The position numbers were made by a program, and so were the translations under genes. DNA of 64,000 nt, taken from NCBI GenBank assembly GCA_029224185.1, contig CM055195.1, positions 25,074,209 through 25,138,208 on the forward strand, in the 5' to 3' direction. The notes under the pieces were generated by a model. That model had not been told where the DNA came from and did no database searches. It saw nothing but the letters and a program-made list of their open reading frames with translations. How positions within the stretch are numbered: position 1 is the stretch's first letter; every line of letters begins with the position of its first letter. Shown here one piece after another: positions 62,101-64,000 of this stretch. Source of the stretch: Karalla daura (Eukaryota > Chordata > Actinopteri > Chaetodontiformes > Leiognathidae).

Positions 62101-63925
62101 CTGTTACACTGAGACAATGAAATAAACTGAGGCGCTATCATTAGAAAAACAGCTCAATATCACAAAGTAAATAATCATCAAGGTGATAAAATAAATTGGT
62201 AATGTGTGTTTTTTTCCTGTCCTGAGTTAATGCAGCTTTGTTGTATGTACAGACATACAGGAAGAATCCGACACTGAGCTTGAACCAGGAGGATTTTTGT
62301 CAATTCCTCTCTCTCTCTTTGTGGATTTTAGCTGCCATTTGAATATCTAAAATTCATACAAGAATGCAGAACATGATGAGGTTTTTGAACCTCTCTACAC
62401 CTTTGGGTTGACAGTTATTTCAATAAAGCCAAGGTAAAAGTGTTTTTTTCCCCCCCTTCAAGATCCCCTTTGAAGTCCCATGAAAGAAATGTCAGTGACT
62501 GCATCAAGCGCTGAGGTGGGACTGAAATGTTATACATGACAAATGATAGAGTAACGCAGAGCTCACATTACTCCAGTCAAAACTCTAGTGTGCTTGTGCT
62601 ACAATATGGTGATGTAAGCTGGAGCATCAGCTGATAAGCAGACTAACTTGAGTGTAGCTGAAGTGGAAAGTTTTCCTCTTCCGTGCTTGGGGCCGCTTGC
62701 CTTTGAAATGTTGTAATGGTGCACGCCCCACTGTCAGCGCTGAGAAGAATATATTTGTTCACTCTATAAAGCACCAGCTAAAATAGCGGTTCAGCCCCAG
62801 GGGAGCGTAGTCATCCATTGAGCTCTTTGTCGTGAGTGCAGCCAGTGTTTCAATTTTGAATTGTTCACATTGTTTGGCGATATTTGTCGAGGCTAATACA
62901 TCATTATCCACGTAGTAAATGGCAGACTGTTTTGTTGATCCCTGTAGGCATACGAGGACAAACCCAAAGAGAAAGGCTGACATCTTATAGAGAGAGAGAG
63001 AGAGAGTGAAAAGGGGTTGTCTGGTATAAATAGAACCTGAGCGTGACCTCAACTGTACTGTCTCTCTGACCTACACCCCTAGCACCAGGTACAGCGAAAC
63101 CACAGGGTACATAAAAAAGGCAACAGGCCATCAATTAAATAATAGCTCAAGGCTGCCAAGATCCTAGAGTAATCGCATTAGCCCCCGGAGGAGCCTCCTC
63201 CATGGTGCCGTCAATCACATAAGGCACTATTTCTGTCAGTTACCCTTTACATTCTCCATGTTTCTCTGCCAGTTGAAACGTACAGATGACTGTCAACTGA
63301 TCAGGACGATGCTGGTAATGATTTTTAAATCTGCATCCGTCTGCATTGCATCAAAAACGCAGCAGCTTTTGCCTTTTCTGGATGTTACCTCATACCTGGG
63401 ACAAGAATAACCTATGCTGTGCGGTCTTGAAACCCTGTTTTTTCCTCCTTTTGAATGGGTTAAACGGCAGATGTTTGTCTGCCATCACTGTCCCACATTG
63501 ATCTACTGCCCTGATATTCAGGCTGCAACAAATCCTTGCAGTGGACAAATATTTATTCGTCTGTGGCGGCTTAAAATAGCTGACATAATCTCTGCACTGG
63601 CTCAGTGTGAGGAGCAAAGCTGCAGGAACTGGCACATCAATAATACGGCCTAGCCCGAGACACAGGGTGCACTTCTCTAAGTTACCTTCTGTAATGGTTG
63701 CAAGTAAACATCATGAATTAAACCTCTGCTGCAGTGCATCTGAGTGAGAAGTCCAGGCAGTGTGAGAGCATATGGTGGACAGCATCTTTGGTACTCACGC
63801 TGCAGGGTGCTCTCCAGCTGGGAGCCGGCCCGCAGAAGGTAGTGGTAACTCTCCATCTCCTTCTCAGGCCCTTTCTCAGGCTCTCTGTCCTCCTCCTCTT
63901 CTTCCTGCAGTGAGGCCGGGCCCAT
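40934..63925 (-). CDS. mcf2: MCF2 (DBL-type) Rho guanine nucleotide exchange factor, complete, 30 coding exons
   Basis: Thirty minus-strand exons close in one frame: 3,351 nt including the stop, 1,116 residues. Domains: Sec14/CRAL-TRIO about 43-215, spectrin-like 264-565, DH 620-808, PH 815-935, SH3 1034-1090. The DH-PH pair exchanges GDP for GTP on Rho-family GTPases at membranes; Sec14 and spectrin segments target and inhibit it. Identity rests on near-verbatim MCF2 blocks (ASFPGNLHLVLVLRPTSFF, FGTELAETELPD, GYRAEMDNP, LKSVNDSMHQIAITGY, FKPMQRHLFLYERA), closer to MCF2 than MCF2L, and on the neighbouring f9. The start ATG at 63,925 has an in-frame TAA 36 bp upstream, although an earlier non-coding exon may exist. 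Human DBL, as I know it, lacks the SH3 seen here. Exon coordinates are given by block below. Confidence 0.93.
42267..44727 (-). CDS. mcf2: mcf2 linker exons between PH and SH3
   Basis: Three exons: 44661-44727 (DEAYQQGPVVGHLQLSPPPL), 42791-42891 (SKQQRASVSSEDTESGRSSP, then PQPHSPKHQHNRR) and 42267-42379 (SWPGAPHSVDICEGLEEWSG, then acidic SEPEDEVLLQL). They are rich in Ser, Pro and acidic residues, as expected for a disordered linker with phosphorylation sites. Phases 1-2, 2-1 and 1-0 chain correctly from the PH exon to the SH3 exon. No domain is recognised. The 1.8-kb intron between the first two contains the GC-rich island at 44.15-44.3 kb. Confidence 0.85.
42384..42407. repeat. (CA)12 repeat abutting an mcf2 3' splice site
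   Basis: On the mcf2 sense strand this is (TG)12 followed by GCAG and then the exon at 42,379. The splice site therefore has a UG tract in place of a pyrimidine tract. Confidence 0.97.
44120..44320. other. GC-rich CpG-dense island inside an mcf2 intron
   Basis: A sharp block of very high GC and CpG density (GGCGGGGCCGCGGCCGGGGC) inside otherwise ordinary intron sequence. Overlapping open frames on both strands are a by-product of few AT-rich stops. On the minus strand a good acceptor (CTCCACCTGCAG at about 44,313) precedes a frame of about 50 codons ending in QHH and a stop, so an alternative terminal exon of mcf2 is possible but unproven. Confidence 0.5.
45124..46912 (-). CDS. mcf2: mcf2 PH-domain exons
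   Basis: Three exons: 46691-46912, 45626-45718 and 45124-45202. The first has GELCELGRVLMQGSFSVWIS, KRGPTRMKELARFKPMQRHL and SYSFKHCLK. The second has MTAVGITENVKGDVKKFEIW, then YSGREEVYVVQ. The third, APTVEVKMAWLNELRRILTN and then QQKLLR, is the C-terminal PH helix with its invariant Trp. In this family the PH domain binds phosphoinositides and helps position the GTPase on the DH domain. Phases 0-0, 0-0 and 0-1. Confidence 0.92.
47012..49229 (-). CDS. mcf2: mcf2 pre-DH linker and DH (RhoGEF) domain exons
   Basis: Eight exons: 49153-49229, 48989-49074, 48676-48742, 48452-48567, 47882-47951, 47682-47774, 47491-47583 and 47012-47137. The first two are linker (DISLPGKRASRKSPNQRK; DYQESRSCVSYSLDGEDSPD). 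The rest form the DH domain: CR1 in VMRELIETERIYVEELLAVL, then GYRAEMDNPALSGLLPPILR, ILFGNMPEIYNFHSR, CYCQNKPRSEALWRQFCDCA, and CR3 in SYLLKPVQRLTKYQLLLK, followed by ELLKYSTDSEG. These are the surfaces that contact Rho GTPase switch regions, and all are intact. The 48,452 exon ends at a GC donor (CCG/GCAAGT) instead of GT; reading frame and protein homology require it. Confidence 0.93.
48338..48400. repeat. (AATAG)n pentanucleotide repeat
   Basis: About twelve near-perfect copies in the mcf2 intron, about 50 bp past the GC donor site at 48,451. Confidence 0.97.
48755..48845. repeat. CA microsatellite upstream of the first DH exon
   Basis: CA repeat with CG interruptions. On the sense strand it is a long TG tract ending 12 bp before the 3' splice site of the exon at 48,742 (TCTGTGTTGCAG). 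Confidence 0.97.
50535..54438 (-). CDS. mcf2: mcf2 exons shared by both isoforms: end of Sec14 and spectrin-like region
   Basis: Nine exons: 54319-54438, 53632-53748, 53224-53373, 53003-53118, 52796-52910, 52304-52423, 52039-52230, 51216-51407 and 50535-50706. The first two finish the Sec14 fold (FRFSQEDFMLKMP, VVMLSSVTDLLRYIDENQLT, FGGTLDYCHSDWIV). The third carries IAQMLQGFGTELAETELPDE. The others are helical spectrin-like sequence (LLAQLRDMESAFDGFFEKHH, RAQILILHGHQLSAGHHYAM, YLLANQLVDKFQSKEGAQAA, CLRKLADKHVRPVQLVAPRP). This part binds phosphoinositides and holds the DH-PH unit inactive in DBL proteins; removing it activates human DBL. The 53,003 exon uses a GC donor (AG/GCAAGC). The 52,039 exon has a weak donor (CAG/GTCTGC). 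Confidence 0.92.
50780..50850. repeat. Probable fragment of a dispersed teleost repeat
   Basis: GTCAAGTCAAGTTCAAG followed by TTTTATTGTCATTTCTACCA resembles the tail of a repeat common in fish genomes. Recognition is from memory only. Confidence 0.4.
54541..54598. repeat. Compound (GA)n(GT)n(G)28 tract
   Basis: GA repeat, then GT repeat, then an unbroken run of 28 G (54,571-54,598), lying in the mcf2 intron about 100-160 bp upstream of the first exon shared by both isoforms. The exact G count may be unreliable in any assembly. Confidence 0.95.
55495..55770 (-). promoter_or_regulatory. CpG-rich internal promoter of mcf2
   Basis: GC- and CpG-dense block (GCCGCGCCGCGCCGCGCCGC at about 55,520; CCGCTGCCGCCGCCTCGCCG at about 55,740) surrounding the short alternative first exon, in contrast to AT-rich flanks. 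No TATA box. Vertebrate CpG islands of this kind are usually promoters (established), so an internal start for the short isoform is inferred. Confidence 0.65.
55614..55679 (-). CDS. mcf2: mcf2 alternative first coding exon (short isoform)
   Basis: ATG at 55,679 opens 22 codons (MASNITAGWSYRRGAPKMRR, then Thr-Pro) ending in phase 0 at a good donor (CCG/GTAAAG). Phase 0 is exactly what the 54,438 exon accepts, giving a 1,004-residue protein that starts in the middle of the Sec14 fold. Human DBL has a similar short basic N-terminus (MAEANPRRGKMRFRRN) directly before ASFPGNLHL, so both the exon and its position look conserved. In the short form the first four long-isoform exons are skipped and lipid binding by Sec14 would probably be lost. 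Confidence 0.87.
55996..56161. repeat. GACA/GATA tetranucleotide array
   Basis: About 16 GACA-type copies followed by about 25 GATA copies with few interruptions, just upstream of the short-isoform promoter. The long minus-strand frames (repeated SIYL and SVCL) are translations of this array. Confidence 0.97.
57127..63925 (-). CDS. mcf2: mcf2 long-isoform N-terminal exons (start of Sec14 domain)
   Basis: Four exons: 63799-63925, 58218-58286, 57586-57700 and 57127-57217. The first codes for an acidic start (MGPASLQEEEEEDREPEKGP) and LLRAGSQLESTLQ. The others give VPVSLKEVGGYIEKQVAYLS, GGRGEDSSVIITLPECSAFS with EEALAKVFTYLTLIPR, and KFIIILDRRLDTWASIKTAL then ARIA, which joins in phase 0 to ASFPGN. 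These blocks match the MCF2L Sec14 pattern (QFAYLSGGRGQDGSPVITFP; FILVIDRRRDKW). Phases 0-1, 1-1, 1-2 and 2-0 chain correctly. The first exon is the least certain, since no family match supports its sequence beyond splice sites and frame. Confidence 0.87.
57793..57861. repeat. Probable dispersed teleost repeat fragment
   Basis: TTTTATTTAACCAGGTAGGT and GGGAACCTGGCTGAGACAGA are typical of a short interspersed repeat seen widely in fish genomes. Class uncertain. Confidence 0.5.
57880..58080 (+). repeat. Dispersed repeat C, second copy
   Basis: Same family and orientation as the copy at 18,720-18,900 (CACCTAAACATTTTTGGACT; GGGGAGAACATCCAAACTCC). It lies in the mcf2 intron about 140 bp from the exon at 58,218. 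Open frames here are repeat-derived. Confidence 0.6.
58290..63795 (-). other. mcf2 first intron (long isoform)
   Basis: About 5.5 kb without supported exons on either strand. Only minor simple repeats are present: a T-run near 59,122, CATTCATTCATTC near 61,628 and a short GA run near 62,990. Open frames are scattered and lack domain signal. Confidence 0.6.
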
Positions 63926-64000
63926 ACCCACTCCCCACCTCCCGCCTCCTCCTCGTCCTTATCCTCCTCCTCGTCTCCTCCAGCACAAGATCAGGCCGGG

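Noticed and set aside
40934..63925. Assignment of the exchange factor to MCF2L because it has an SH3
   Set aside because: The Sec14 end, spectrin and DH blocks read closer to MCF2, and the tail-to-tail arrangement with f9 fits MCF2.

Overview
The window is nuclear DNA from a ray-finned (teleost-type) fish. It is intron-rich, AT-leaning between genes, full of CA/GT and TA microsatellites, and carries a decayed fish-type Tc1 transposon. I see no bacterial or viral gene organisation. Three protein-coding genes are supported by exon structure, and their order and strands are FGF13 (-) / F9 (+) / MCF2 (-). From established knowledge this is the arrangement in human Xq26-q27, so the block looks like a conserved vertebrate synteny segment.

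Left third (1-22.7 kb): one alternative first exon of an FGF13-like gene (21,615-21,663, minus strand). Everything to its left is probably the long first intron of that gene; I found none of the shared downstream FGF exons. This stretch holds a repeat-dense patch at about 7.9-13.2 kb (23-bp inverted arrays, a broken Tc1 element, two interleaved pairs of inverted repeats, a 133/139-bp tandem duplication) and a hairpin with 58-bp arms around a TA-rich core at 14.5-14.8 kb.

Middle (22.7-38.2 kb): mostly intergenic DNA with a candidate solo LTR (25.8-26.4 kb) and a four-copy interstitial telomere repeat (24.06 kb), followed by a complete coagulation factor IX gene: 8 coding exons, 514 residues, with signal peptide, propeptide, Gla, two EGF and trypsin-like protease domains. 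A TATA box and an extra candidate first exon lie about 1.4 kb upstream.

Right half (39-64 kb): a complete coding sequence for an MCF2 (DBL-type) Rho guanine nucleotide exchange factor on the minus strand. It has 30 coding exons, closing in one frame at 1,116 residues, in the order Sec14 / spectrin-like / DH / PH / SH3. A second CpG-rich promoter with its own short first exon (55.6 kb) would give a 1,004-residue form with a truncated Sec14 domain. F9 and MCF2 converge tail to tail.

The three genes do not form a pathway: FGF13 is an intracellular FGF-homologous factor, F9 a secreted liver protease, MCF2 a Rho activator. The most notable local features are two GC-AG introns and two 3' splice sites beside long UG repeats in mcf2, a CA repeat beside the fgf13 donor site, the enlarged F9 activation region, and the composite repeat cluster. 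I found no convincing wholly new gene system.
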